In this document: positions 45,563 through 55,138 of the stretch, piece after piece
Layout of the letters: each line of letters begins with the position of its first letter
Position numbering within the stretch: the first letter of the stretch is position 1
Source: an uncultured Psychrobacter sp.
GTDB lineage: Bacteria > Pseudomonadota > Gammaproteobacteria > Pseudomonadales > Moraxellaceae
Direction of reading: 5' to 3'
Length of the DNA stretch: 64,000 nucleotides
Assembly: GCF_947495825.1 (NCBI RefSeq)
Contig: NZ_CANMAH010000001.1
Coordinates: 186,001-250,000, forward strand
Notes under the pieces: model-generated
Told to the model about the DNA's origin: nothing
The model's input: only the letters and a program-made list of their open reading frames with translations
Database searches by the model: none
Program-made: the position numbers and the translations under genes

Positions 45563-46819
45563 TTAACGCACAAGCTGGCTGGCTAAGGCTTTATCACCCA
45601 ACCAATCGCCCAAAGGATGCTCACCTTTAGCATAAGGGTTGGTAAAATGCTGATGTATGTATTCTTGCCCTTCGGTACTGAGACAGTCCGCTAATGAGCG
45701 TGACCAGTTAGGCGTGCGGTCTTTATCAATCAATAATGCCCGTACTCCTTCTTTGAAGTCAGGATTAGCGGCGCAATGTACCGCTACATTGGTCTCTAGA
45801 TACAAAACCTGCTCTATCGATAAGTCAGCAACTTTATGATAAAGCGCATACGTCAAAGCGATGGTCACAGGACAGCCATGTCGATAAGTGCTCACCGCAC
45901 GCTGTGTCCAGCTGTCATTGGCAAAGTCTTCATCTAGTTTTGCCAATGCTTCATCGCTTTGTAGGATCGCGTCGATATCTCCTAGTCCGCCGCTGTTCAT
46001 CAACTGTCCAATCGATTGCCAATAAGTCGCTAATTTGCTAGCAGGCAATTTGGCGACAGGCTGGGCAGCTAATACATGGCTAACGATACTGTGAGCGCTG
46101 TGCTGATGACATTTATCTGTGCTATCAGCTGATGCTTGCCAATTACTTTGTTTTAGACGCTGGATGATGGCATCATAATCCTGACTATCGACGGCATACT
46201 CTGCAAGATTGACTAATAGCGCGTCATTGCCATTACACATCGCACCAGTAAGTCCTAAAAATAAACCTGTCTTAGCTGGCATACGCTGCAAAAACCAACT
46301 GCCAGAAGCATCAGGGAACAGTCCAATAGTCACTTCTGGCATAGCAAATCGGGTGCGCTCAGTAACCAATCGATGACTACAGCCAGCCATCAATCCCATA
46401 CCGCCGCCCATGATAATACCGTCGCCCCAGAGTATTAATGGCTTAGAATAAAAGTGCATCTGCCTATATAAGCGATACTCATGGCTGAAAAACTCAGTTG
46501 CATAAGGGTTGGGTAATGGCGCGCTGGTAGACATACTGTCATACAGCTTACGAATATCACCGCCAGCACAAAACGCCTTATCGCCTGCCCCTTTTAAGAC
46601 TAGCGCTACCACCTGATCGTCACGCTCCCATTGCTCTAGCTGCTGGGCGAGTAACTGACACATCTCAACGCTAAGTGCATTGAGAGACTTTGGTGTGTTA
46701 AGCGTCATAATGCCAATCAGATGACCACAGTCTGTCGACTCGGTCTCAAACAATACGGGCGCGTCTTGATCACTTGTCTCTACGGCTTTTTGATTATTAA
46801 TATTGTCCGTCGCTGTCAT
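45563..46819 (-). CDS. 3-hydroxyisobutyryl-CoA hydrolase (enoyl-CoA hydratase/isomerase family)
   Basis: The 418-residue crotonase-fold protein has the oxyanion-hole segments AFCAGGDIRKLYDS and GDGIIMGGGMGLMAGCSHRLV, and the HIBCH-type ITEVTIGLFPD-like segment MPEVTIGLFPDASGSWF. The length (about 380-420) and the GLFPD motif distinguish hydrolases from 260-residue hydratases. It frees 3-hydroxyisobutyrate for MmsB. It is flanked by mmsB and the true hydratase, fitting valine catabolism. Confidence 0.93.
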   Translation of the reverse strand: MTATDNINNQKAVETSDQDAPVLFETESTDCGHLIGIMTLNTPKSLNALSVEMCQLLAQQLEQWERDDQVVALVLKGAGDKAFCAGGDIRKLYDSMSTSAPLPNPYATEFFSHEYRLYRQMHFYSKPLILWGDGIIMGGGMGLMAGCSHRLVTERTRFAMPEVTIGLFPDASGSWFLQRMPAKTGLFLGLTGAMCNGNDALLVNLAEYAVDSQDYDAIIQRLKQSNWQASADSTDKCHQHSAHSIVSHVLAAQPVAKLPASKLATYWQSIGQLMNSGGLGDIDAILQSDEALAKLDEDFANDSWTQRAVSTYRHGCPVTIALTYALYHKVADLSIEQVLYLETNVAVHCAANPDFKEGVRALLIDKDRTPNWSRSLADCLSTEGQEYIHQHFTNPYAKGEHPLGDWLGDKALASQLVR

Positions 46820-46878
46820 AAAATCGACCTATCAAGTTTGAAAACAAAAATATTAGAATAAAAGTGGATTGATTGGAT

Positions 46879-47661
46879 TTATTTATTTTGCCAAGTAGGC
46901 TTGCGCTTGTCTAAAAACGCTTGCACGCCCTCGCGCTGATCTTCGGTATCGAATAGCTTTACAAAAGCTTCGCGCTCATGGATGAGGTTTTGTGCAGGCG
47001 GGTTGTCTCTTGCTGCTTGGATAAGGGCTTTAGAATAACTGACGGCAACAGGTGATTGTTTAGCGACTTTTTGTGCCAGCGTTTGTGCTGCTTGTAGTCC
47101 TGCGCCTTTGTCCACGACTTCTTCGACCAAGCCAATACGTAAGGCTGTATCGGCATCAACGCGCTCACCGCACAAAATCATGCGCTTAGCCCAGCCCTCG
47201 CCCACCAGCCAAGGGAGGTTTTGCGTACCGCCAGCACAAGGTAGAAGCCCTACGCCTGTCTCTGGCAGTGCCATCTGTGCATGCGCCTCTGCGATACGAA
47301 TATCACAGGCCAGAGCACATTCAAGCCCGCCACCCATCGCATAGCCATTGATGACGGCGATACTAACGCCGCGGTAAGCTGATAATGCTTCAAACGCTTC
47401 ACCAAAAGCAAGGGCCATGCTGATCGCTCGGCCTTTATCACCGTCTGAGAAATTATTTAAATCCGCTCCCGCTGAAAAGAACTTTTCACCATCACCATGA
47501 ATGATGAGCGCATACACATCATCATTGGCATTGAGATCAGTGACCAGTTGCTTGAGCGCGGGCAGACTATCCATCGTCCACGTATGAGCGGGTGGGTTAT
47601 TTAGCGTGACGGTAGCGGTGTGACCGTCAATAGATAGGTTAAGATTGGTGTAATCCGTCAT
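46879..47661 (-). CDS. Enoyl-CoA hydratase (methacrylyl-CoA step, predicted)
   Basis: A 260-residue crotonase-family enzyme. The oxyanion-hole motifs are KFFSAGADLNNFSDG and AMGGGLECALACDIRIAEA, and ALPETGVGLLPCAGGTQ carries the catalytic Glu. I start at the ATG at 47661, with AGGA six bases upstream; the frame begins 24 bases earlier. By position it should hydrate methacrylyl-CoA to 3-hydroxyisobutyryl-CoA (inference from the cluster). Confidence 0.93.
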   Translation of the reverse strand: MTDYTNLNLSIDGHTATVTLNNPPAHTWTMDSLPALKQLVTDLNANDDVYALIIHGDGEKFFSAGADLNNFSDGDKGRAISMALAFGEAFEALSAYRGVSIAVINGYAMGGGLECALACDIRIAEAHAQMALPETGVGLLPCAGGTQNLPWLVGEGWAKRMILCGERVDADTALRIGLVEEVVDKGAGLQAAQTLAQKVAKQSPVAVSYSKALIQAARDNPPAQNLIHEREAFVKLFDTEDQREGVQAFLDKRKPTWQNK

Positions 47662-47708
47662 AAATAGTCCTTTATTTTTATACAATTGCTAAAATCCTAA
47701 TACCAAGA

Positions 47709-48869
47709 TTAGCGTAGCTGGCTCAGCGCATCATCTTGCATCAGCTGACGCGAGACGATCACACGCATGATCTCATTGGTGCCTTCTAGTATCTGATGGA
47801 CGCGCAAGTCACGCACGTGGCGCTCAAGCGGATACTCATTAAGATAACCATAGCCGCCATGCAGTTGTAGCGCTTGGTTGGCGACATCAAAACAAAGATC
47901 GGTAGACAGACGCTTTGCCATCGCGCAGTAGGTCGATGCTTGGCTGTCTTGATTGTCGACTTTGTTGGCCGCCAGATACAGCATTTGCCGTGCGGTAATG
48001 GTCTGGGTCAACATATCAGCAAGCTTAAACTGCACCGACTGTAAGTTCGCAATCGGGCTACCAAACTGACTACGCTCTTGCACATAATTGGTGGCGGTCT
48101 CAAGCGCCGACTGCGCGGTACCAACAGCACAGATACCGATATTGATACGTCCACCGTCTAGGCCTTTCATGGCAATACGAAAACCCTGCCCTTCCTCGCC
48201 GATTAAGTTTTCGGCTGGCACTTTAACATCTTTAAAACTAATAGCACGCGTTGGTTGTGCTTTCCAGCCCATTTTATGCTCGTTTTTGCCGTATTCAATG
48301 CCATCGCTATGAGCATCGACGACAAAAGCTGAAACCCCTTTTGGCCCAGCCCCGCCTGTCCGTGCCATAACGACCAACACATCGGTTGAGCCTGCGCCTG
48401 AGATAAAAGTTTTTTCGCCATTTAGCACATAATAGTCGCCTTGCTTGTCGGCTTTGGTACGTAATGATGCGGCATCCGAGCCAGCATTGGGTTCTGTTAA
48501 GCAGTAGCTGCCAAGCCATTCACCGCTGACCATCTTTGGTAGATATTTTTTACATAGTGCATCGCTACCATACTCACCGATCATCCAACCTGCCATATTA
48601 TGAATACTCATATAGGCAGCAACTGAAGTATCTCCCCATGCCAGCTCTTCAAACACCATGGCAGAGTCTAAGCGAGGTAGCCCTAGACCATCGTAGTCTG
48701 GATTGGTATAAAGCCCCAAAAAGCCAAGCTCTCCTGACTTTTTAATCACATCAATCGGGAAATGTGAGGTACGATCCCATTCAGCGGCATTCGGTTTTAG
48801 CTCTTTTTGAGCGAACTGCCGTGCAGTCTGACGAAAGGCGATTTGGTCATCCGTTAATGAAAAGTCCAT
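47709..48869 (-). CDS. Acyl-CoA dehydrogenase (isobutyryl-CoA dehydrogenase, predicted)
   Basis: A 386-residue FAD enzyme with the family segments CLTEPNAGSDAASLRTKAD, GAGSTDVLVVMARTGG, LQLHGGYGYLNEYPLERHVRD and LEGTNEIMRVIVSRQL, including the catalytic-region Glu. I start at 48869 because AAGGA lies seven bases upstream; the open frame reaches 48950. Operon position between mmsA and the hydratase supports isobutyryl-CoA as substrate, but other short branched acyl-CoAs are possible. Confidence 0.94.
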   Translation of the reverse strand: MDFSLTDDQIAFRQTARQFAQKELKPNAAEWDRTSHFPIDVIKKSGELGFLGLYTNPDYDGLGLPRLDSAMVFEELAWGDTSVAAYMSIHNMAGWMIGEYGSDALCKKYLPKMVSGEWLGSYCLTEPNAGSDAASLRTKADKQGDYYVLNGEKTFISGAGSTDVLVVMARTGGAGPKGVSAFVVDAHSDGIEYGKNEHKMGWKAQPTRAISFKDVKVPAENLIGEEGQGFRIAMKGLDGGRINIGICAVGTAQSALETATNYVQERSQFGSPIANLQSVQFKLADMLTQTITARQMLYLAANKVDNQDSQASTYCAMAKRLSTDLCFDVANQALQLHGGYGYLNEYPLERHVRDLRVHQILEGTNEIMRVIVSRQLMQDDALSQLR

Positions 48870-49046
48870 AGGGTCATCCTTGTGCATGCATTGCAAATAT
48901 GGTGAATTAGGTTTTATATCGTTGTCATTAATACAGTATAACAGCGACATCGTGACAATCGTAAAAGTGTGTTTAAACTATGCTTAAATAGTAAGAAACA
49001 TACCAAACAAGATTAACACGACATCGCAAATACAGGGAATGAACGA

Positions 49047-50531
49047 TTAAATTGAGATAGTGGTATTCACCGCACGACTTGCCTCATCATCGAACCAGCG
49101 AGCAGTCACTGTCTTGGTTTGAGTATAGAACTGCACTGCTTGCTTACCATAAGGGCCAAGATCGCCAAGCTTACTAGCACGTGAACCTGAGAATGAGAAC
49201 ATTGGTAGTGGTACAGGAATCGGCAAGTTAATACCGATTTGACCGACTTGAATATCTTGTTGGAACTTATGCGCCGCCGCTCCTGACTGGGTAAAGATAG
49301 CCGTACCATTACCATGTGGATTGGCATTGAGTAGCTCGATCGCCTCATCAAGGCTATTAGCTCGCATAATACAAAGCACGGGGCCAAATATTTCTTGCTG
49401 ATAAATCTGCATGTCACTTGTGACGTTGTCAAAGATAGTAGGTCCTACGAAATTACCTTTTTCATAACCTTCGACAGTGATGCCGCGACCATCAAGAATC
49501 AAGCTCGCCCCTTCTTCCACACCAGTATCAATCAAATGCTCGACGCGGGCTTTTGCAGCCGGAGAAATTAGTGGACCTAAGTCTTTATCATGCTTACCTG
49601 CTGATACCACAAGACCCTCAGCCTTGGCTTTAATATCATCAATCCACTCGCCAGCCGCACCAACTAGCACCACGACTGATAGCGCCATACAGCGCTGACC
49701 TGCTGCACCAAATGCAGCGCCCGCTAGCTGGTTGAGCGTTTGCTCTTTATTGGCATCAGGCAGGATAACGCCATGGTTTTTGGCACCCATCATACACTGG
49801 GCACGTTTGCCTGATTTACTGGCGCGCTCGTAGACGTGCTTACCAACAGCAGTCGAACCAACAAAGGAAACCGCTTTGATATCTGGATGATCACAGATAG
49901 CATCAACCGTAGCCTTACCGCCATGAACCACATTTAGCACCCCTTCAGGTACGCCAGCTTCGACAGCCAGCTCAACCAAACGCATGGTCACCATCGGGTC
50001 TTGCTCAGACGGCTTTAGGATAAAAGTATTACCCGTAGCAATCGCCATTGGGAACATCCAGAGCGGAATCATCGCTGGAAAGTTAAACGGTGTAATACCA
50101 GCACAGACCCCAAGCGGCTGCCAAATACTATAAGTATCAACGCCTGAGGCAACGTTTTCAACGAAATCGCCAATCTGCAAGTTGGCGATACCTGCTGCAT
50201 GCTCAACCACTTCTAAACCACGAAACACATCCCCGCGGGCATCAGCAATGGTTTTGCCCTGCTCTGCAGTCAATATCTCTGCCAGCTCATCCATATGCTC
50301 ACGTATTAGTTGTTGATACTTTAGAAAAATACGCGCACGCGTAGTGATTGGCGTTTTGCGCCATGTTTGAAAAGCTGTCTGGGCAGCTGCGACTGCTTGG
50401 TTAATCTCATCATCAGAAGTTTGAGGAACTTTAGCGATAACTTCTTGTGTGGCGGGATCAGTAATATCGAGCCATTCATCAGTCGTTGATTTAGTGAATT
50501 GGCCATTGATGAGCTGCTGAACGTGGTGCAT
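49047..50531 (-). CDS. mmsA: CoA-acylating methylmalonate-semialdehyde dehydrogenase
   Basis: MmsA turns methylmalonate semialdehyde into propionyl-CoA and CO2 with NAD and CoA. The 494-residue aldehyde dehydrogenase has the catalytic Cys in [30 protein letters not shown] instead of the usual ELGG-Glu region (a hallmark of the acylating MMSDH group), and [20 protein letters not shown]. It is upstream of the acyl-CoA dehydrogenase gene by 177 bases. Confidence 0.96.
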   Translation of the reverse strand: MHHVQQLINGQFTKSTTDEWLDITDPATQEVIAKVPQTSDDEINQAVAAAQTAFQTWRKTPITTRARIFLKYQQLIREHMDELAEILTAEQGKTIADARGDVFRGLEVVEHAAGIANLQIGDFVENVASGVDTYSIWQPLGVCAGITPFNFPAMIPLWMFPMAIATGNTFILKPSEQDPMVTMRLVELAVEAGVPEGVLNVVHGGKATVDAICDHPDIKAVSFVGSTAVGKHVYERASKSGKRAQCMMGAKNHGVILPDANKEQTLNQLAGAAFGAAGQRCMALSVVVLVGAAGEWIDDIKAKAEGLVVSAGKHDKDLGPLISPAAKARVEHLIDTGVEEGASLILDGRGITVEGYEKGNFVGPTIFDNVTSDMQIYQQEIFGPVLCIMRANSLDEAIELLNANPHGNGTAIFTQSGAAAHKFQQDIQVGQIGINLPIPVPLPMFSFSGSRASKLGDLGPYGKQAVQFYTQTKTVTARWFDDEASRAVNTTISI

Positions 50532-50834
50532 AAGATATCCTTATCTTGTTTGCGAGACTGCTGCTAAGCGCGTCTGTAACTATGAAGAGGGTTAAGCGTG
50601 ATGATTTACTTTTAATGACGCTTTATTTTAAAATGATTTATTTTGTATCGTTATTGACTATAACAATAAATCAATTTTAGGGTCAAGTGCTTTGTTGAAA
50701 TTTTGGTAACGTTAACTCTCCTTGTTAATAGTTTAGTTGAGTCAATAAAAAAGCCCATGACGAGTCATGAGCTTTTGTGCGATTTTAAAATAGTTATTCA
50801 CAACTAGCGAATACAGATTATCCTTTCATATTAA
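50532..50834. other. Spacer mmsA-prpE with terminator
   Basis: A 303-base AT-rich spacer on the minus strand between two same-strand genes. It carries the terminator described separately and no ORF. mmsA therefore probably has its own promoter here. Confidence 0.4.
50747..50778 (-). terminator. Terminator downstream of prpE
   Basis: Stem AAAAGC.CATGAC with GTCATG.GCTTTT (one mismatch) and a 2-base loop, ending in T residues on the minus strand, lies about 57 bases past the prpE stop. Confidence 0.75.
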
Positions 50835-52877
50835 CTAGTAGTCTTTCATGGACTGTTTAATGGCATCAATCGCAGTCGGATTATCAAGCGTTGACATATC
50901 GCCAGTGGGCTTATTCTCCGCCAATGCGCGAATAGCACGGCGTAGGATTTTGCCAGAGCGGGTCTTTGGCAGTGCTTGCGGGAAATAAATCGCAGCCGGC
51001 CTTGCAATACCGCCAAGCGATTTTACCACCGCACCGATGACTTGCTGCTCAATGCGGAAACGGTTTTCGGTCGTTGCGACTTGTTCATGATCTTTTAGCA
51101 CACAAAAGGCAATCGGCAACTCCCCTTTTAACTCATCTTGAATGCCCACGACCGCACACTCCGCCATCTCTGGATGGGTGCTGATTGCCTCCTCAATCTC
51201 TTGGGTACCGATACGGTGGCCGGCGACATTGATCACATCATCGGTGCGTCCTAAGATATAAAAATAGCCATCTTCATCAGTTACCGCATAGTCTGAGGTA
51301 GAGTACTGCTTGCCATCGAACAAACCAAAGTAGCTACTCATAAAGCGCTCATCATTACGCCATACTGTGGTAAGACAGCCAGGCGGCAGTGGCGCGCTAA
51401 TCGCTAGCAACCCCTTCTCACCGGCACCGCACGGCTCACCTGTCTCTTCGTTTAGGACGCGGGCATCATAGCCATACATTGGATAACCAGGTGAGCCTTG
51501 TTTGTGCGGTTTGTGATCAAACTTGGGCGTGTTGCTCAAAATTGGCCAACCAGACTCTGTCTGCCAATAGTGATCTAGAATCGGTACTCCTAAATGCTTA
51601 GTCAGCCAATTGGCCGTTGATTCATCAAGAGGCTCACCTGCTAAAAAGAAAGACTTAACACTCGATACATCGTAGCGGGTCATCCAAGTTTCATCTTGCT
51701 TTTTGAGCATACGCACACCAGTCGGCGCGGTGAATAATATGTTGACCTTATTGGCTTCGACAATTCGCCACCAGATACCGGGGTTCGGACGATGCGGCAG
51801 ACCCTCATACATCACACTGGTCATGCCAGCAAGCAATGGGGCATAAATGGTATAAGAGTGCCCGACCGCCCAGCCAATATCTGATATCGCCCAAAAGGTC
51901 TCGCCCGCTTTGCCATCATAGATATAATCCATCGAGGTGGTCAGGGCAACTGCATGACCGCCCGTATCACGTTGCACACCTTTTGGCGTACCTGTGGTAC
52001 CAGAGGTATAAAGCAGATAAGAGGGGGTATTTGACTCTAGCCAAACTGGCTCAACCACAGCGCTGGCCTCACAGCTGATTTGGCGCTGGGTTGCATAATC
52101 CACATCAATATCTTGTGGTTTAAACGGCAACACACCGCGGTTGACCACCAGCACATGCTCAGGTTTTATGTTTGCTTGCTCGACCCCTTGATTGACAAGA
52201 TTTTTATAATTGACTACTTTACCGCCGCGTAGACCAGCATCGACGGTGATGACCATTTTTGCCTCGGCATCATCCATACGAATGGCTAGGTTATGCGCAG
52301 CAAAGCCACCAAATACGACCGAATGCACCGCACCAATACGAGCACAGGCAAGCATGGCATAGGCAGCCTCCAAAATCATCGGCATATAAATGATGACACG
52401 ATCGCCCTTTTCGATACCATGACGTTTTAGCACGTCTGCAAAGTAATTGACTTCTTTATAAAGATCATTATAGGTCAAACGACGCTTGGTATAGTCCGTA
52501 TAAAACTCAACGTTGTTTCCTAAGTCTTTAAATGCGTCAACAACTGCTGGATAAGTCTCTATCAGTTCTTGGTTAATCTCAGACGAGAGCCAAATAAAAG
52601 CATCTTGCTCGGCTCGTTCGGGGATATGACGGTCTACGCAGTTGTAGCAAAGATTGGTCTCACCGCCGACATACCACTTAGCAAACGGTAGATTACTGTC
52701 ATCAAGAATTTGCTCAGGCTCTTTATGCCAGTAGATACGTTTGGCTTGGTCTGCCCAAAACTGCTCTCGATCATTTATCGAATCACTGTAAATATCAGCA
52801 AAAGTAGAATCTTGCACGGAGGCGTCGGTATTTTTGGAGGCTTGACTAGAAGCTAGATTGATGGTTTGCTCGCTCAT
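50835..52877 (-). CDS. prpE: Propionate--CoA ligase / acetyl-CoA synthetase-like
   Basis: This AMP-forming ligase of the Acs/PrpE group activates short acids. YTSGTTGTPKGVQRD is the ATP loop; GRTDDVINVAGHRIGTQEIE and the acetylation-site PKTRSGKILRR lysine motif are intact. N-terminal phrases RTNLC-type (GETNLCYNCVDRHIPERAEQ) and FIWLSSEIN favour PrpE over Acs. From the ATG at 52877 (AAGGA eight bases upstream) it is 680 residues. Location in the valine block, which ends in propionyl-CoA, supports propionate as substrate. Confidence 0.9.
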   Translation of the reverse strand: MSEQTINLASSQASKNTDASVQDSTFADIYSDSINDREQFWADQAKRIYWHKEPEQILDDSNLPFAKWYVGGETNLCYNCVDRHIPERAEQDAFIWLSSEINQELIETYPAVVDAFKDLGNNVEFYTDYTKRRLTYNDLYKEVNYFADVLKRHGIEKGDRVIIYMPMILEAAYAMLACARIGAVHSVVFGGFAAHNLAIRMDDAEAKMVITVDAGLRGGKVVNYKNLVNQGVEQANIKPEHVLVVNRGVLPFKPQDIDVDYATQRQISCEASAVVEPVWLESNTPSYLLYTSGTTGTPKGVQRDTGGHAVALTTSMDYIYDGKAGETFWAISDIGWAVGHSYTIYAPLLAGMTSVMYEGLPHRPNPGIWWRIVEANKVNILFTAPTGVRMLKKQDETWMTRYDVSSVKSFFLAGEPLDESTANWLTKHLGVPILDHYWQTESGWPILSNTPKFDHKPHKQGSPGYPMYGYDARVLNEETGEPCGAGEKGLLAISAPLPPGCLTTVWRNDERFMSSYFGLFDGKQYSTSDYAVTDEDGYFYILGRTDDVINVAGHRIGTQEIEEAISTHPEMAECAVVGIQDELKGELPIAFCVLKDHEQVATTENRFRIEQQVIGAVVKSLGGIARPAAIYFPQALPKTRSGKILRRAIRALAENKPTGDMSTLDNPTAIDAIKQSMKDY

Positions 52878-53169
52878 ATTGGCTATCCTTAGCGTAAACG
52901 AAGTGTACAACAACACAACTATAATATATGCAATAATGAATGGATTTTAATAGTAGCTTTGTATCATATAAAAATAATGCTACAAATTTATATAACTGAT
53001 TGGCTATTATTATGTTGGCTATCCTTGCCAGAATTAAAAACCGATACCTATAAAAACAATACATAGTGTATCGGTTTAGTGGATATCGGTTTAAAATGTA
53101 ACAGAGCTAGTAATAAAGGTCAACTGTTTCGCTCATAAACTATAATTGGGTCATATAAATTGATAACCA

Positions 53170-54840
53170 TTACACCTGTGTCTGATCGGCATACATCTCT
53201 CTCATTACCTTTTTATCGTGTTTTCCTACTGAGGTTTTAGGTAGCTCATCAACAAACTTGAATTCGCTCGGTACACCATATTTGGGAATAATACCTTTAT
53301 TAACTGCTTGCTCTGCTACCTCAATAATATCTTCAGCACTGGTGTCTTGTTTGTTAGGCTTTAAGACTACTAACGCTAATGGACGCTCTCCCCACTGCTT
53401 ATCACGGACACCAATGACTGACACATCGGCCACTGCTGGATGCAATGATAAAATGGTTTCAATCTCCAATGAGGATATCCACTCACCACCAGATTTGATG
53501 ACGTCTTTGAGACGATCGGTTATTTTTATATAACCATCAGGTCGGACGTAAGCAATATCTTGAGTATGCATATAACCGTTTTCCCACAGCTCTTTGCCAG
53601 CATCGTCATTTTTTAGATAACTTTGAGTCAGCCAAGGCGCCCGCAATACCAGCTCGCCTGTGTTCTCTTTACCAATACCCGCCGACTCATTATCTGTACC
53701 CCAGACTTGCGCATCGACCATAAGTACGGGCTTACCCGTCATACAGCGACGATTGATATCTTCTTCCTCAGTCATCTCAGGCTCATTGAGGCTAAAGTCA
53801 GTCAAGCTAATCAATGGTGCAGTCTCTGACATCCCATAACCTGTATATACCTCAATGTCTTGCGCCAATGCGGATTTGGCTAAACCTTCTGTCAACCTTG
53901 AGCCACCAATAATCATTTTTAGACCATTGAAGCTGACATCACGATCTTGTGCCTCTTTGAGTACCATCTGCAATATTGTCGGTACGCAATGCGTGATACT
54001 TACCTCTTCATTGATGATTAGATCTAACAAAGTATCAGGCGCATAACGTCCTGGATAGACTTGCTTTAGTCCAATCATAGTGGCAGTAAACGGAAAACCC
54101 CAAGCATGGACATGGAACATCGGTGTCATTGGCATATAGATATCACCGTAGCTGACGCCTTGTTTGTTAGGCAACATCCCCAATGATGCTGCTTCTGCCA
54201 AGCTATGTAAGACCAGTTGACGATGGCTAAAGAATACGCCTTTTGGATCGCCTGTCGTCCCCGAGGTATAAAAAGTTGTGGCTATCGTGTTTTCATCAAA
54301 ATCTGGAAAATCAAACTCACTATCGGCTGCTGCTAATAACGCCTCATATTCACCCGTTACGCGGCTTTGGTTGCTACCAAAGATGCCTTCATGCGACACG
54401 TCATTATCATCAAGCCAAATAATATGCTCAATACTTGAGTTTTCAAACTGATAGTCTTTCACTAAAGGTGCAAACTCAGAGTTCAACATCAGTACCTTTG
54501 GCTTGGCATGATTGATGGTATAAAGAACCTTTTCAGGTGACAGGCGAATATTGACCGTCTGCAAAATATACTGCGACATAGGCACAGCAAAGTACGATTC
54601 CAGATAGCGATGACTATCCCAATCCATGACGGCTACCACATCACCTGCGTTAAGATTTAAATCTGCTAAGACATTGGCTAAGCGATCGATACGAGTAAAT
54701 AAATCTTTGTAAGTTAAGCGCTTTTTGTCCGCATATATAATCTCTTGATCCAATGAGACGGTTTTGGCACGGTTTAGTAGCTGTTTAATAAGTAATGGAA
54801 ATTCATAAGCCGACGGTGCGCTATGGTATATATTTGACAT
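53170..54840 (-). CDS. Fatty-acid/acyl-CoA ligase, AMP-forming
   Basis: The 556-residue ANL-superfamily enzyme has TFYTSGTTGDPKGVFFSHRQ, the A5 motif VYTGYGMSETAPLISL, the A7 hinge DRLKDVIKSGGEWIS and the catalytic Lys in LPKTSVGKHDKK. The HVHAWGFPF segment resembles AlkK-type medium-chain ligases. It is upstream of prpE by 292 bases on the same strand. Chain length of its substrate is not fixed by sequence; an isobutyrate or methyl-branched acid would suit the neighbours (speculative). Confidence 0.92.
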   Translation of the reverse strand: MSNIYHSAPSAYEFPLLIKQLLNRAKTVSLDQEIIYADKKRLTYKDLFTRIDRLANVLADLNLNAGDVVAVMDWDSHRYLESYFAVPMSQYILQTVNIRLSPEKVLYTINHAKPKVLMLNSEFAPLVKDYQFENSSIEHIIWLDDNDVSHEGIFGSNQSRVTGEYEALLAAADSEFDFPDFDENTIATTFYTSGTTGDPKGVFFSHRQLVLHSLAEAASLGMLPNKQGVSYGDIYMPMTPMFHVHAWGFPFTATMIGLKQVYPGRYAPDTLLDLIINEEVSITHCVPTILQMVLKEAQDRDVSFNGLKMIIGGSRLTEGLAKSALAQDIEVYTGYGMSETAPLISLTDFSLNEPEMTEEEDINRRCMTGKPVLMVDAQVWGTDNESAGIGKENTGELVLRAPWLTQSYLKNDDAGKELWENGYMHTQDIAYVRPDGYIKITDRLKDVIKSGGEWISSLEIETILSLHPAVADVSVIGVRDKQWGERPLALVVLKPNKQDTSAEDIIEVAEQAVNKGIIPKYGVPSEFKFVDELPKTSVGKHDKKVMREMYADQTQV

Positions 54841-55090
54841 AGATGAGACTTCCTTGTTTGTCGTTATTGTGAACTGTTTATAAATAATTGAGGGCGGTAA
54901 TAGTTATATTGTTAAAATAAACGATGACTTTGATAAGCCGTCTTTTACTCAATCATTTATTGATAGTAAGAAAAAACCAGTGCTATGTAAAGCGTGCGCT
55001 CGTAAGCATGGCAATACTCAGCATTCGAGGATAATGATTCCACTACTTGTCACATTGTGTTAGCAAATAGTTGTTTTAAGAGTATAAGAC

Positions 55091-55138
55091 TTATGCCATA
55101 CGAGATTTATGCAGTACGAGGCTTATGCAGTACGAGAT
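55091..55138 (-). repeat. Three 16-base tandem repeats spanning the MFS stop codon
   Basis: Units at 55091, 55107 and 55123 each read TTATGC.nTACGAG plus two bases; the last unit includes the stop codon of the MFS gene. The middle and last units differ by two bases; the first is a bit more diverged. It is a simple local duplication. Confidence 0.85.
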
